Of a stretch of 64,000 bases of DNA, positions 9,221 to 18,048 are shown piece after piece (the first letter of the stretch is position 1; every line of letters starts with the position of its first letter). The notes beneath the pieces are model-generated. The model searched no databases. It had not been told where the DNA came from and saw nothing but the letters and a program-made list of their open reading frames with translations. The stretch covers positions 19,929-83,928 of the forward strand of contig SIAD01000007.1 of the NCBI GenBank assembly GCA_009691915.1, given 5' to 3'. The DNA comes from Phycisphaerales bacterium (GTDB lineage: Bacteria > Planctomycetota > Phycisphaerae > Phycisphaerales > SM1A02). The position numbers and the translations under genes were made by a program.

Positions 9221-10219
9221 ATGTCGCGTGGCGGAACTGGCGCAGTGGCGATGCTCGACTTCGAACAGCCGGTCGCTGAGATCGAGAGGCAGATCGCCGC
9301 GCTGGAAGCGAAGGCCGAGGAGGGATCCGCCTCCGAGCTAGAGACGCTGGTTGCTACGAGAGCCGCACTTCTCACCAAGGCGTACGCCGACCTCTCTCCC
9401 TGGCAGACCGTTCGCGTGGCCCGCCACGGCGCCAGACCCCAGACCCTCGACTACATCGATCTCATCTGCCGCGACTTCTGCCAGCTGCACGGAGATCGGC
9501 GGTTCGCAGACGATCCGGCAATTGTCACAGGCTTTGCGCGGATCGGCCCGTTCAAGGTTCTAGTCGTTGGTCACCAGAAAGGTCGGACGACTCCAGAGCG
9601 GATCTCGTGCCGGTTCGGCTGCGCGAATCCGGAGGGCTATCGCAAAGCACTCCTGAAGATGAAGATCGCCGAGAAGTTTGGCCGTCCGATCGTGACCTTC
9701 GTCGACACGCCCGGGGCCTACCCGGGGATCGACTCGGAGCAGCGCGGGCAGGCGGAGGCGATCGCAGTCAATCTCCGGGAGATGAGCCGACTGAAAACTC
9801 CGATCGTCTCGATCGTGATCGGCGAAGGGGGTTCGGGTGGAGCCTTGGGGATCGCCGTGGCGGATCGGGTGGCGATGATGGAGCATGCGTGGTACTCGGT
9901 GATTTCGCCCGAGGGATGCGCGGCCATCCTGTGGAAGGAAGCGAACGAGCGGACCAACCCTCTGGCGGCGAAGGCGCTGTCGTTGACCGCGCGCGACAAC
10001 CTTCGCAATGGGCTCATCGATGCCGTGGTGCGCGAGCCCCTTGGTGGGGCGCACCGCGACCCCAAGGCGGCCGCGGCGAGTGTGCAGGGATGGATCGTCG
10101 AACAACTCAAGGTGCTCTGCGCGATGCCGCTCGATGCGCTGGTCCGCGCGCGATACGACAAGTACCGCCGGATCGGCTCAGTGAAGGCTGATCCGGGCGC
10201 AGCCGATTCGGGCGTTTGA
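9221..10219 (+). CDS. accA: Acetyl-CoA carboxylase carboxyltransferase subunit alpha
   Basis: 332 aa from the ATG at 9221; an ATG at 9251 gives the more conserved N-terminus MLDFEQPVAEIE and is an alternative. Diagnostic AccA segments are PQTLDYIDLI, GDRRFADDPAIV, RPIVTFVDTPGAYPG, GEGGSGGALGIAVADRV and ISPEGCAAILWK. With AccD it forms the carboxyltransferase that moves CO2 from carboxy-biotin to acetyl-CoA, the first committed step of fatty acid synthesis. A -10-like TAGGAT sits 8 nt before the chosen start. Confidence 0.93.
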   Translation: MSRGGTGAVAMLDFEQPVAEIERQIAALEAKAEEGSASELETLVATRAALLTKAYADLSPWQTVRVARHGARPQTLDYIDLICRDFCQLHGDRRFADDPAIVTGFARIGPFKVLVVGHQKGRTTPERISCRFGCANPEGYRKALLKMKIAEKFGRPIVTFVDTPGAYPGIDSEQRGQAEAIAVNLREMSRLKTPIVSIVIGEGGSGGALGIAVADRVAMMEHAWYSVISPEGCAAILWKEANERTNPLAAKALSLTARDNLRNGLIDAVVREPLGGAHRDPKAAAASVQGWIVEQLKVLCAMPLDALVRARYDKYRRIGSVKADPGAADSGV

Positions 10220-10243
10220 CTTGAGGGCAAGTCACGGTAAAGT
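10216..10243 (+). promoter_or_regulatory. Probable sigma-70 promoter of the DksA-like gene
   Basis: A -35 box TTGACT (10216-10221) and a -10 box TAAAGT (10238-10243) are separated by 16 nt. The -35 overlaps the accA stop codon. Only 10 nt separate the -10 box from the GTG at 10254, so the transcript would have almost no 5' leader. Confidence 0.5.
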
Positions 10244-10253
10244 CCGCAGTTCC

Positions 10254-11180
10254 GTGTCAGCCAAGAAGACATCTGCGATGGGGTCAAAGCCTCGGCCGGG
10301 GGCTCGTTCGGCGGCTCGCCCAGGGGAAAAGTCCAAGCTGATCCCCGCGAAGGCCAAGCCCGTTCCGGCCCCGGTGCCCCTGAAGAAGCATCAACCGCCG
10401 ACGGCGCCCCAGCTCACGAAACTTCCGCCACCCAAGCAGATATTCGTGATGCCTAAGAGCATCGTCGGGGAGCCGCCGCCGCCGCCGAAGCGGTCCAAGG
10501 GTGCGCCTCCTCCGGTGATTGCCAAGCCGAAGGTAAAGCACAAGGCCGCGTCGAGTGGCGACCGCTCGAGGGAGCCGAGAAAGAAAATCGACATGGCGCA
10601 CGCGGTGACCGTGGCGCAGGCCGCGGCACGGGCGGCGGCAACGCAAAAGGTGGTCGGCGGATATGTCGTGATAAACGGTCGTAAGGTCCGAGTGGTCTCG
10701 GTCAAGGGCGTGAAGATCCCGAGGAAAAAGGCCGGGCAGGTCAAACTCGAGGCGGGCGAGGATGATTCGGAAGTCTCGACGGCGCCGGTCAAGTTGGGGA
10801 AGTGCAGGATTCCGGCGAAGGAGCTGGAGCGCTATCACGCCATGCTGCTCAAGCTGCGCACGGAACTCGTGGGTCGCGTCGAGGGAACGGAGAAGGAAGC
10901 CCTCAAGAGCAACGATGGCAATCTCTCGACAATGCCCTTGCACATGGCGGACATCGGGACCGACACTTTTGAGCAGGATTTCGCGCTAGGAATTGCCCAG
11001 CACGATCGCGCGATCGTGGTGGAGGTCGACGAAGCGCTGGCCCGCGTCAAGGATGGGACCTACGGACTCTGCCTGATGTCGGGAAAGGCGATCCCGAGGG
11101 GGCGCCTGCAGGCGAAACCGTGGGCGAAGTACACGATCGAGACGGAGCGGATCGTGGAGCGCACTCGAGGCCGCACTTGA
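10254..11180 (+). CDS. DksA/TraR-like protein with long Lys/Pro/Ala-rich N-terminal tail
   Basis: About 308 aa from the GTG at 10254; the frame opens at a TTG at 10221, and an ATG at 10278 is an alternative. Residues 1-130 are a low-complexity Lys/Pro/Ala tail like histone-H1-type or nucleic-acid-binding tails. The C-terminal 110 residues have the DksA coiled-coil layout (ELERYHAMLLKLRTELVGRVEG...) and the characteristic region ARVKDGTYGLCLMSGKAIPRGRL. Only the first Cys of the usual C4 zinc finger is visible. The later positions read KPWAKYTIETER, so zinc binding is probably lost. Related proteins bind RNA polymerase through the secondary channel. The stop overlaps the lspA start. Confidence 0.65.
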   Translation: MSAKKTSAMGSKPRPGARSAARPGEKSKLIPAKAKPVPAPVPLKKHQPPTAPQLTKLPPPKQIFVMPKSIVGEPPPPPKRSKGAPPPVIAKPKVKHKAASSGDRSREPRKKIDMAHAVTVAQAAARAAATQKVVGGYVVINGRKVRVVSVKGVKIPRKKAGQVKLEAGEDDSEVSTAPVKLGKCRIPAKELERYHAMLLKLRTELVGRVEGTEKEALKSNDGNLSTMPLHMADIGTDTFEQDFALGIAQHDRAIVVEVDEALARVKDGTYGLCLMSGKAIPRGRLQAKPWAKYTIETERIVERTRGRT

Positions 11181-11815
11181 CCGAGGATCGGCGGGCGTGG
11201 TGCTCGCCACGCGCATGGACAACCCTTCTCGCGGTGTTTGCGATCGCGCTTGCCGTCGACTTGGCGACGAAGTCGATCGCCTTCGCGCGGGTCTCGTCTG
11301 AGAGCGTGGATCTCTCGAACCGCGAGGTGGTCGCGGACCCATCATTCCGCCTTCCCTGGCATGAGGGAATCCGAGCGGTGCCGCCGGATCTCCTCGACTT
11401 TCACCTCGTCGTCAATCATGGCGCGGTCTTCGGAATCGGCCAGAACGCCCGTGGCGTGTTCATCGGGTTCACGATCGTTGCGGTTATCGCGGGCGTGGCC
11501 ATCTTCGGGTGGTGGACGCTCGCACGCTCGACCTGGGCCCATGTGGCGATCGGTCTCATTCTGGCTGGAGGAATCGGCAATCTCTACGACCGGGTGGTGT
11601 TCGGCGCGGTGCGCGACTTCCTCTATCTGTTGCCTCGGCGGCAACTGCCGTTCGGAATGGAATGGCCGGGCGGGAGCCGAGAGCCGTTCCCCTGGGTGTT
11701 CAATGTCGCGGACATGCTCTTACTCGCAGGGATGGCGATCCTCATACTCCACGCGCGGACCGACGACCGGCGGCGTTGCGCCGCTCAGGCCGAGCCCGGC
11801 GGCGCGGGGAGTTGA
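11177..11815 (+). CDS. lspA: Lipoprotein signal peptidase (signal peptidase II)
   Basis: 212 aa from a TTG at 11177 that overlaps the upstream TGA (TTGA); no better in-frame start exists. Four membrane segments are visible. The conserved blocks are VVNHGAVFGIGQ, GGIGNLYDRVVFGAVRDFLY and VFNVADMLL. The catalytic Asp pair is D147 (in VRDF) and D179 (in FNVAD). A hydrophilic insert of about 35 residues follows the first helix. It cleaves prolipoprotein signal peptides before the lipidated Cys, matching the several lipoproteins in this window. It overlaps the 3' end of truB by 31 bp (convergent). Confidence 0.92.
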   Translation: MTEDRRAWCSPRAWTTLLAVFAIALAVDLATKSIAFARVSSESVDLSNREVVADPSFRLPWHEGIRAVPPDLLDFHLVVNHGAVFGIGQNARGVFIGFTIVAVIAGVAIFGWWTLARSTWAHVAIGLILAGGIGNLYDRVVFGAVRDFLYLLPRRQLPFGMEWPGGSREPFPWVFNVADMLLLAGMAILILHARTDDRRRCAAQAEPGGAGS

Positions 11816-12519
11816 ATGAGGCTTGACTGCGTGATCGAACCGGGGAGCGAGTCGAGTGGAATGGCATCGGCGATCGAGAAGGGGGCGCTGAAGGTGCGGC
11901 GAATGGTGCGGCAGTGTCCGCCGGTGCGAAGAGCCCGGCCGAGATCGCGCGCGAGACTCCGTACATAGAACCCCTTGGCGCAGTGGATGTCGAGTGCCAG
12001 GAGCGGCCATCGGTAATCACGCATCAGAAGTTCATGAACGAACGCGCCGCGAGGGGCGGGCGCCGGAGCTGGTTCCTGTTCAGGACGAGCGAGATTGCGC
12101 CGCGCGAGGTCGTAGGCGCGGCGCCCACCGATCTTCACCGCGCTGAAGGCCGGCGGTGCCTGCATGATCGAGCCACGAAATGCCTCAAGCGCGCGCTCAA
12201 TCTCCGCCTCCGTCGGGGGCCTCGGGGGATGCACTCGTGTGGGTTCGCCTTCGCGGTCGTCGGTTGTCGTGAATGCGGTCAGGTCGATCACCGTCTCATA
12301 CCGCTTGGCCCCTCCCATGAGGGATTCGAGCATTCGCGTGAACGGTCCCAGCGCGATGACCAGGAGTCCAGTCGCCAGTGGGTCCAGCGTGCCTGCATGT
12401 CCGCAGCGGACACCTCCGGCCGCGCGGCGCACGCGTTCGACTGCACGCATGCTCGTCGGTCCCTCCGGCTTGTCGATGAGGAGGATCCCAGCAAGATTGA
12501 CTGGTTCGGTGCCTGTCAT
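11785..12519 (-). CDS. truB: tRNA pseudouridine(55) synthase TruB
   Basis: 244 aa. The catalytic motif GHAGTLDPLATG places the nucleophilic Asp at residue 46; the preceding LLIDKPEGPTS and the downstream RGSIMQAPPAFSAVKIGGRRAY and GFYVRSLARDLG blocks are TruB signatures. It converts U55 in the T-loop of tRNAs to pseudouridine. At the short end of the family, it ends soon after the catalytic domain with little or no C-terminal PUA region. It converges with and overlaps lspA, and its start is 27 bp from tRNA-Ser on the other strand. Confidence 0.93.
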   Translation of the reverse strand: MTGTEPVNLAGILLIDKPEGPTSMRAVERVRRAAGGVRCGHAGTLDPLATGLLVIALGPFTRMLESLMGGAKRYETVIDLTAFTTTDDREGEPTRVHPPRPPTEAEIERALEAFRGSIMQAPPAFSAVKIGGRRAYDLARRNLARPEQEPAPAPAPRGAFVHELLMRDYRWPLLALDIHCAKGFYVRSLARDLGRALRTGGHCRTIRRTFSAPFSIADAIPLDSLPGSITQSSLIQLPAPPGSA

Positions 12520-12530
12520 AGGGGGATCGC

Positions 12531-12536
12531 TAGACT
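12531..12536 (+). promoter_or_regulatory. -10-like box upstream of tRNA-Ser
   Basis: TAGACT ends 10 nt before the first base of the mature tRNA. It lies in a near-palindrome (CTAGACTAG), so the other strand reads TAGTCT facing truB, and one site could serve both directions. No convincing -35 hexamer is found at 16-18 nt. Confidence 0.3.
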
Positions 12537-12546
12537 AGCCCGCTCT

Positions 12547-12633
12547 GGACAGGTGTCCGAGTGGTCGAAGGAGCAGCATTGGAAATGCTGTATACGGGTA
12601 ACCGTATCGAGAGTTCGAATCTCTCCCTGTCCG
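12547..12633 (+). tRNA. tRNA-Ser (anticodon GGA)
   Basis: 87 nt. The acceptor stem GGACAGG pairs with CCTGTCC, with discriminator G. The anticodon stem-loop is AGCAT-TGGAAAT-style with GGA in the loop (reads UCC/UCU serine codons). The long variable arm (TACGG/CCGTA) is the class II feature of tRNA-Ser, and the T-arm contains GTTCGAAT. CCA is not encoded. Confidence 0.92.
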
Positions 12634-12707
12634 TTGCGGTTAGGTAGTCGAGTGGTGCGGTGCGCGCACGTCAAAGGCCCGTGCCGGAGGAATCGCGCGG
12701 CCTTCGC

Positions 12708-12713
12708 TATACT
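12708..12713 (+). promoter_or_regulatory. -10-like box upstream of tRNA-Pro
   Basis: TATACT matches five of six consensus bases and ends 13 nt before the mature tRNA start. The -35 region is weak. Confidence 0.35.
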
Positions 12714-12726
12714 CGCCTTTCTGTCT

Positions 12727-12800
12727 CGGGCTGTAGCGCAGTTTGGTAGCGCGTTTGACTGGGGGTCAAAAGGTCGTGGGTTCAAATCCCGCCAGCCCGA
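12727..12800 (+). tRNA. tRNA-Pro (anticodon GGG)
   Basis: 74 nt. The acceptor stem CGGGCTG pairs with CAGCCCG, with discriminator A. The anticodon stem TTTGA/TCAAA encloses the loop CTGGGGG, giving anticodon GGG. The D-arm AGCGCAGTTTGGTAGCGC and T-arm GTTCAAAT are canonical. CCA is not encoded. Confidence 0.93.
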
Positions 12801-12862
12801 CTTTGGATTTGAGCGGGGCGAGGTGCCGTGGCGCACCACATCGGATTTCACGAGCCTGCGTC

Positions 12863-12868
12863 TATAGT
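12863..12868 (+). promoter_or_regulatory. -10-like box of the arn operon
   Basis: TATAGT lies 9 nt upstream of the arnB ATG. GGAGG sits between the two, but transcription starting the usual 6-8 nt after the -10 box would leave most of that GGAGG untranscribed. The -35 region is weak. No PmrA-box or other two-component operator was recognised. Confidence 0.35.
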
Positions 12869-12877
12869 GGAGGATCC

Positions 12878-14083
12878 ATGCGGAAGGAGTTTTTGCCATT
12901 TTGCCGCCCCTCGATCACCGAGTCGGACATAGCGGCCGTCGGGGATGTCCTGCGCAGCGGATGGATCACGACCGGCCCAAAGGTGCAGGAACTGGAGCGG
13001 ATGGTTGCTGTGCGCACGGGTGCGAAAGAGGCCATCGCGGCAACCTCCGGGACCGCGCTAATGCATCTGGCGCTGACCGCCCTCGGCATTGGTCGGGGTG
13101 ACGAAGTGATCGGTCCGTCGATGACATGGGTCTCGACTCCCAACATGGTCGAACTCATGGGCGCTCGCAATGTCTTTGTGGATGTCGACCGCGAGACGCA
13201 GCTGGTGTCCTCCGAGGCGATCGATGCGGCGATCACGCCTCGCACTCGACTGGTCATACCCGTCCACTACGCCGGGGCGCCCTGCGATCTCGACGCTATC
13301 CGCGCGGTCTGCCGCCGTCGCGGTGTCCCGATCCTCGAGGATGCCGCCCACGCCATCGGGACGCAGTACAAGGGCCGTGAGATCGGCGGCGAGGACACGG
13401 CAATTTTCTCCCTGCACCCGATCAAGAACATCACCTCGGGCGAGGGCGGAGTGCTGACGACCAACGACGAGGCGCTGGCCTCCCGCATCCGACGACTTCG
13501 CTTTCATGGCCTTGCGGTCGACGCCAATGACCGGAAGCAGCAGGGGCGGTCGCCGCAGTCAGAAGTCGAAGAGCCGGGCTACAAACAGAACATGCCCGAC
13601 ATGAACGCGGTGCTTGCGGTACGGCAGCTGCCAAGGCTCGACTCGTTCATCGCGCGGCGCGAGCAGATTGCGAGCGCGTACAAGAAACGCCTCGCGGAGA
13701 TCGAAGGGATCCTGCCACTGGCCGATCCGCCCTGGCCTCATCGTCACGCGCGCCATCTTGTCGTCGTTCGGGTTGATGAGCGCGCCTCGGGTATCGACCG
13801 CCTCGCCTTCACGGAGGGACTCAAGGAGCGCAACATCGGGACGGGAATCCACTTCCTCGCCGCGCATACTCAGCGGTGGTATCGGGAGCAACGGCCCGAA
13901 TGGATGGGCAGACTGCCCAACACCGAGTGGAACTCGGCGCGGATCTGCACGCTTCCGTGCTTCCCCGACATGACCGACGACGATGTGACGAGCGTCGTCG
14001 ACGCGATCAAGGACACGATCTCTCAGGCGCGGACACGCGTCCCGGGCGGCCGAAACGCCAGAGCGGGAGTCACCGCGCCATGA
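12878..14083 (+). CDS. arnB: UDP-4-amino-4-deoxy-L-arabinose aminotransferase ArnB
   Basis: 401 aa from the ATG at 12878. It is a DegT/DnrJ/EryC1-family PLP enzyme. The N-terminal FLPFCRPSITESDI is very close to enterobacterial ArnB. The cofactor Lys is K183 in FSLHPIKNITSGEGG, and the PLP-binding region includes EDAAHAIG. It transaminates UDP-L-Ara4O with glutamate to UDP-L-Ara4N. It heads the arn operon; its stop overlaps the arnC start (ATGA). It is longer than the roughly 380-aa E. coli protein mainly through a basic C-terminal tail. Confidence 0.92.
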   Translation: MRKEFLPFCRPSITESDIAAVGDVLRSGWITTGPKVQELERMVAVRTGAKEAIAATSGTALMHLALTALGIGRGDEVIGPSMTWVSTPNMVELMGARNVFVDVDRETQLVSSEAIDAAITPRTRLVIPVHYAGAPCDLDAIRAVCRRRGVPILEDAAHAIGTQYKGREIGGEDTAIFSLHPIKNITSGEGGVLTTNDEALASRIRRLRFHGLAVDANDRKQQGRSPQSEVEEPGYKQNMPDMNAVLAVRQLPRLDSFIARREQIASAYKKRLAEIEGILPLADPPWPHRHARHLVVVRVDERASGIDRLAFTEGLKERNIGTGIHFLAAHTQRWYREQRPEWMGRLPNTEWNSARICTLPCFPDMTDDDVTSVVDAIKDTISQARTRVPGGRNARAGVTAP

Positions 14084-15072
14084 GCCACGACGCACCCTCG
14101 GTCACGGTCGTCATCCCCGTCTACAACGAACGAGGCAATATCGCCGCGCTCCTCGAACGGACGCTCTCGGCGTGCCGAGGACTGGGACGATCATTTGAAC
14201 TCCTCCTCGTTGACGATGGAAGCCGCGATGGCTCCTCGGAGCTTCTTGCCCAGGCCGCGCGCGACCACCCCGGAGAGGTGAAGGCGATCATTCTCAATCG
14301 GAATTACGGCCAGCACAACGCGATCCTCTGCGCGTTTGCGGCGGCGCAGGGGGATATCCTCGTCACCTTGGACGCGGATCTCCAGAACCCGCCCGAAGAG
14401 ATTGGTCGGCTCGTCGCCACTATCGACGAGGGATTCGATGTCGTCGGAAGTGTCCGTCAGGACCGCCATGACGCGATCTTCCGCAAAGTGTTCTCGGGGA
14501 TCATCAACCTCATGGTGCGGCGGACGACTGGGGTAAAGCTTCACGACTACGGCTGCATGTTGCGCGCCTATCGCCGCCGGGTCGTCGAGGCGATGCTCAG
14601 TTGCCGCGAGCGGCACACCTTCATCCCCGTCCTCGCCAACCTCTTCGCCAAGCGGGTCACCGAGATCAATGTCGGCCACGCCGAGCGGCAGGAGGGGACG
14701 AGCAAGTACTCGATCCTCAAACTTGTCAATCTGCAATTCGATCTGCTGACCTGCATGACGACCGCGCCATTGCGCATGCTCTCCTGGGTCGGTGCCGGAA
14801 TCTCTGCGCTCTCCATCGGATTCGGTGGGCTGCTCCTCATCCTCCGGGTGATCTACGGTCCCGAGTGGGCCGAACAGGGGGTGTTCACCCTGTTTGCCGT
14901 CGTGTTCTTCTTCATCGGCGTCCAGTTCATCGCGCTCGGGATGATGGGCGAGTACATCGGGCGCATTCATGCGGATGTCCGGGAGCGCCCCCGCTACATC
15001 GTCGACAGGATCGTCGGCGAGACGCTGGGGGAGCGCGCGGCACCTCAAGAGATTCGCGGGCGATCGGCCTAG
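14080..15072 (+). CDS. arnC: Undecaprenyl-phosphate 4-deoxy-4-formamido-L-arabinose transferase ArnC
   Basis: 330 aa from the ATG overlapping the arnB stop. The GT2 domain starts [14 protein letters not shown], with the nucleotide-binding Asp pair in [12 protein letters not shown] and the metal motif in [14 protein letters not shown]. Two C-terminal membrane helices follow ([18 protein letters not shown] and [20 protein letters not shown]). It transfers L-Ara4FN from UDP to undecaprenyl phosphate at the inner face of the membrane. Length and topology match E. coli ArnC (322 aa); other polyprenyl-phosphate GT2 enzymes look similar, but the operon settles the call. Confidence 0.92.
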   Translation: MSHDAPSVTVVIPVYNERGNIAALLERTLSACRGLGRSFELLLVDDGSRDGSSELLAQAARDHPGEVKAIILNRNYGQHNAILCAFAAAQGDILVTLDADLQNPPEEIGRLVATIDEGFDVVGSVRQDRHDAIFRKVFSGIINLMVRRTTGVKLHDYGCMLRAYRRRVVEAMLSCRERHTFIPVLANLFAKRVTEINVGHAERQEGTSKYSILKLVNLQFDLLTCMTTAPLRMLSWVGAGISALSIGFGGLLLILRVIYGPEWAEQGVFTLFAVVFFFIGVQFIALGMMGEYIGRIHADVRERPRYIVDRIVGETLGERAAPQEIRGRSA

Positions 15073-15092
15073 CACTTCACGGAGCCACACAC

Positions 15093-17129
15093 ATGAGAAC
15101 CGTCGTCCTTGCGTATCACGAGATTGGCGCCGCCGCCCTGGAACAGGTCATCACGAGCGGCCTCGAGGTCGTGGCGGTCTTCACCCACAAGGATGATCCT
15201 GCCGAGGGCGGCTGGTACGCCAGCGTCGCACGCATCGCCGCAAAGCACCAGATCCCGGTCCACGCGCCGGAGCGCCTCGACCACCCCATCTGGCTGGACC
15301 GAATCAAGGCGATGAAGCCCGACCTGCTTCTGTCGTTTCACTACCGAAACATGGTGGGCCCGAAGGTGCGCACGCTCTTCCCGAAGGGGTGCATCAATCT
15401 TCACTCGGCGCTGCTGCCGCGGTATCGAGGGCGATGTCCGATCAACTGGGTACTCGTCAATGGCGAGACGGAAACGGGAGTCACTCTTCACTTCATGGAG
15501 GACAAGGCCGACGCGGGTGACATCATCGCGCAGCAGAGGGTCGCCATCGCGGAGGATGATGATGCCCGTTCGCTGACGGCGAACATTGCGAGGGCGTCCG
15601 GCGAACTGCTCGCCAAGACCATTCCCCTGATCAAGTCCGGGAAGGCGCCGCGGACGCCGCAGGACGAGGCACGGGCGACCGTGATGGGTCGGCGAACTCC
15701 CGCCGACGGGCTGATCGACTGGACCGAAAGCGCGCAGTCGATCCGCAATCTCGTGCGCGCGGTCGCACATCCGTGGCCGGGTGCGTTTACGACGGCCGGA
15801 GCGCGCAAGATCATGGTGTGGCGGGTACGGCTGGCAGCGGGAAGCGGGCAGCCGGGCGAGATTCTCTCATCGACTCCACTCGTCATCGCCTGCGGTTCGG
15901 GAGCCATTGAAATCCTCGAAGGGCAGGGACCGGACGGTGTCTGGAGTTCGGGATCGCAACTCGCGTGCGATCTCAATCTCGTGGCGAAGGTTCGTCTCGG
16001 TGCGCGGCCCAGTGTCGCCAAGCGCCGCCGGACCTCGGTGCTGATCCTTGGCGTCAATGGATTCATCGGCAGTCACCTCTCCGAGCGGATTCTCCGTGAG
16101 GACGGCTACGAGGTCTACGGCATGGACCTAAACTCGGAGAACCTCGGTGCGCTCACCGAGCATCCGAGATTCCATTTCGTCGAAGGGGACATTTCGATCA
16201 ATCGCGAGTGGGTCGAGTACCACGTGCGAAAGTGCGATGTGGTGTTGCCGCTCGTCGCCATCGCCACACCGATCGAGTATGTCCGCAATCCGCTGCGGGT
16301 CTTCGAGCTCGACTTCGAGGAAAACCTCCGGGTCATCCGCGATTGTGTCAAGTTCGGGAAGCGCCTCGTCTTTCCCTCCACCAGCGAGGTCTACGGGATG
16401 TGCACCGACGGCGAGTTCGACGAGGAGACGAGCCCGCTGGTGACCGGCCCCATCCATCGACAGCGGTGGATCTACTCCGCGAGCAAACAACTTCTGGACA
16501 GGGTCATCTGGGCGTACGGTGCGCAGCGGGGATTCAAGTTCAGCCTCTTCCGCCCCTTCAACTGGATCGGTCCTCGGCTCGATTCGCTGGACTCGGCGCG
16601 CATCGGATCGTCGCGAGCGATCACTCAACTGATCCTAAACCTGGTCGAGGGGACGCCGATCCTTCTCGTCGATGGCGGCGCACAGAAGCGCTGCTTCACC
16701 GATGTCGACGAAGGAATCGAGTGTCTCTTCCGGGTCATTGACAACGACCGCTCAAAGTGCGACGGGCGCATTTTCAACATTGGAAACCCGAAGAATGAAG
16801 CGTCGATCAAGGAACTCGCCGAGAGTCTCGTCGAAGCGTTCGACCGTCATCCGCTGCGTTCATGCTTCCCGCCCTTCGCGGGATTCCAGGTGGTTGAGAG
16901 CAGTGCCTACTACGGCGCGGGATACGAAGATGTCCAGCACCGTCTTCCGAGCATCCGCAACGCGCAGACCGTGCTGGGATGGACCCCGACGATTTCGACG
17001 GCGTCGAGTGTCGAGCGCACACTGGACTGGTTCCTCCAGCAGCACGCACGGACGAATGGACTGACACCCCTCGCGCCACCCAAGAGCGCGGTGAAACCGG
17101 CGGCGGCGAAGAAGACCGTCCGAGCATGA
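15093..17129 (+). CDS. arnA: Bifunctional UDP-L-Ara4N formyltransferase / UDP-glucuronate decarboxylase ArnA
   Basis: 678 aa from the ATG at 15093 (GGAG 9 nt upstream); E. coli ArnA has 660. Residues 1-300 are the formyltransferase, with N102, H104 (in [14 protein letters not shown]) and D140 (KADAGDI), the same numbering as E. coli. Residues 316-660 are the SDR decarboxylase: [13 protein letters not shown] binds NAD, the catalytic S431-E432 lie in FPSTSEVYG, and Y461/K465 lie in [10 protein letters not shown]. The decarboxylase oxidises UDP-glucuronate to UDP-Ara4O; the formyltransferase formylates UDP-Ara4N before transfer by ArnC. A 20-residue Ala/Lys tail is extra. Confidence 0.95.
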   Translation: MRTVVLAYHEIGAAALEQVITSGLEVVAVFTHKDDPAEGGWYASVARIAAKHQIPVHAPERLDHPIWLDRIKAMKPDLLLSFHYRNMVGPKVRTLFPKGCINLHSALLPRYRGRCPINWVLVNGETETGVTLHFMEDKADAGDIIAQQRVAIAEDDDARSLTANIARASGELLAKTIPLIKSGKAPRTPQDEARATVMGRRTPADGLIDWTESAQSIRNLVRAVAHPWPGAFTTAGARKIMVWRVRLAAGSGQPGEILSSTPLVIACGSGAIEILEGQGPDGVWSSGSQLACDLNLVAKVRLGARPSVAKRRRTSVLILGVNGFIGSHLSERILREDGYEVYGMDLNSENLGALTEHPRFHFVEGDISINREWVEYHVRKCDVVLPLVAIATPIEYVRNPLRVFELDFEENLRVIRDCVKFGKRLVFPSTSEVYGMCTDGEFDEETSPLVTGPIHRQRWIYSASKQLLDRVIWAYGAQRGFKFSLFRPFNWIGPRLDSLDSARIGSSRAITQLILNLVEGTPILLVDGGAQKRCFTDVDEGIECLFRVIDNDRSKCDGRIFNIGNPKNEASIKELAESLVEAFDRHPLRSCFPPFAGFQVVESSAYYGAGYEDVQHRLPSIRNAQTVLGWTPTISTASSVERTLDWFLQQHARTNGLTPLAPPKSAVKPAAAKKTVRA

Positions 17130-17139
17130 CAGAGTCCCC

Positions 17140-18036
17140 GTGAGCATCGGCCTTCGAATCGATGTCGACACATTCCGGGGAACACGCGATGGCATCCCCA
17201 AGCTGCTGAGGATTCTCTCCAAGCGGGATATCCAGGCGACCTGGTACATGACACTCGGCCCCGACAACATGGGGCGGCATTTGCGTCGCATGCTCCGCCC
17301 ATCGTTCGCCCTGAAGATGGTGCGTTCGGGTGCCCCGAGCCTGTACGGGTGGGACATCATCCTGCGAGGCACCATCTGGCCGGGTCAGGTGATCAGCGAG
17401 CATCTCGCCACGACGCTGCGAAAGCCGGCGGATGCGGGTCATGAAGTCGGCGTCCACGCATGGGATCATCACCGGTGGCAGGTAGGGATCGACTCACTCT
17501 CTGACACGGAACTCGATGCGGAATTGGCGCGCGCCTGTGAAGCATTTGTCGCGGTGTACGGACGGGAGGCCAGTACCGCCGCGGCGCCCGGGTGGCGCTG
17601 CACACAGCGAGTGCTCGGGCTCCACTCGTCGATGTCTCTCAAGTATCGAAGCGACTGCCGAGGGCCCGCGCGTGCCTTCCGTCCGCGCGTTGCGGGCCAC
17701 GCGATCGACCAGCCCCAGATTCCGGTCGATCTGCCGACCTATGACGAGGGCTTCGCTGGAAGCAGTCGCTCCGATGCCTCGTGGAACGACCTGCTCCTTG
17801 CGCGCATCGGCGACGACAAGCCGCATGTCCTCACGATTCATGCCGAGAGCGAGGGTGGATCAAAGGCATCGGTCTTCGAGGAATTCCTCGACCGCGCATT
17901 GGCAAGTGGGCACTTCTTCGAGCCGCTTCGGGACTGGCTCGCGAGGCATCCGCCATCGGGCGAGGGGTCGATTGTGAAGGGAACGGTTCCCGGGCGCGAG
18001 GGATGGGTCGGCGTCGTCGGTGGGGGCGGTCGTTAG
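17140..18036 (+). CDS. arnD: 4-deoxy-4-formamido-L-arabinose-phosphoundecaprenol deformylase ArnD
   Basis: 298 aa from a GTG at 17140, 10 nt after arnA. The polysaccharide-deacetylase (NodB-like) fold is shown by GLRIDVDTFRGTRDGIP with metal/catalytic Asps, ATWYMTLGPDNMGRHLRR, the metal His motif in GHEVGVHAWDHHRWQ, and the C-terminal VLTIHAESEGG block characteristic of ArnD. It removes the formyl group from undecaprenyl-phosphate-Ara4FN to give the ArnT donor. Family and order within the operon agree. Confidence 0.92.
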   Translation: MSIGLRIDVDTFRGTRDGIPKLLRILSKRDIQATWYMTLGPDNMGRHLRRMLRPSFALKMVRSGAPSLYGWDIILRGTIWPGQVISEHLATTLRKPADAGHEVGVHAWDHHRWQVGIDSLSDTELDAELARACEAFVAVYGREASTAAAPGWRCTQRVLGLHSSMSLKYRSDCRGPARAFRPRVAGHAIDQPQIPVDLPTYDEGFAGSSRSDASWNDLLLARIGDDKPHVLTIHAESEGGSKASVFEEFLDRALASGHFFEPLRDWLARHPPSGEGSIVKGTVPGREGWVGVVGGGGR

Positions 18037-18048
18037 GATCAGCGATCG

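Noticed and set aside
12497..12502. TTGACT as -35 for tRNA-Ser
   Set aside because: It is 28 nt from the -10-like TAGACT, far outside the 16-18 nt range.
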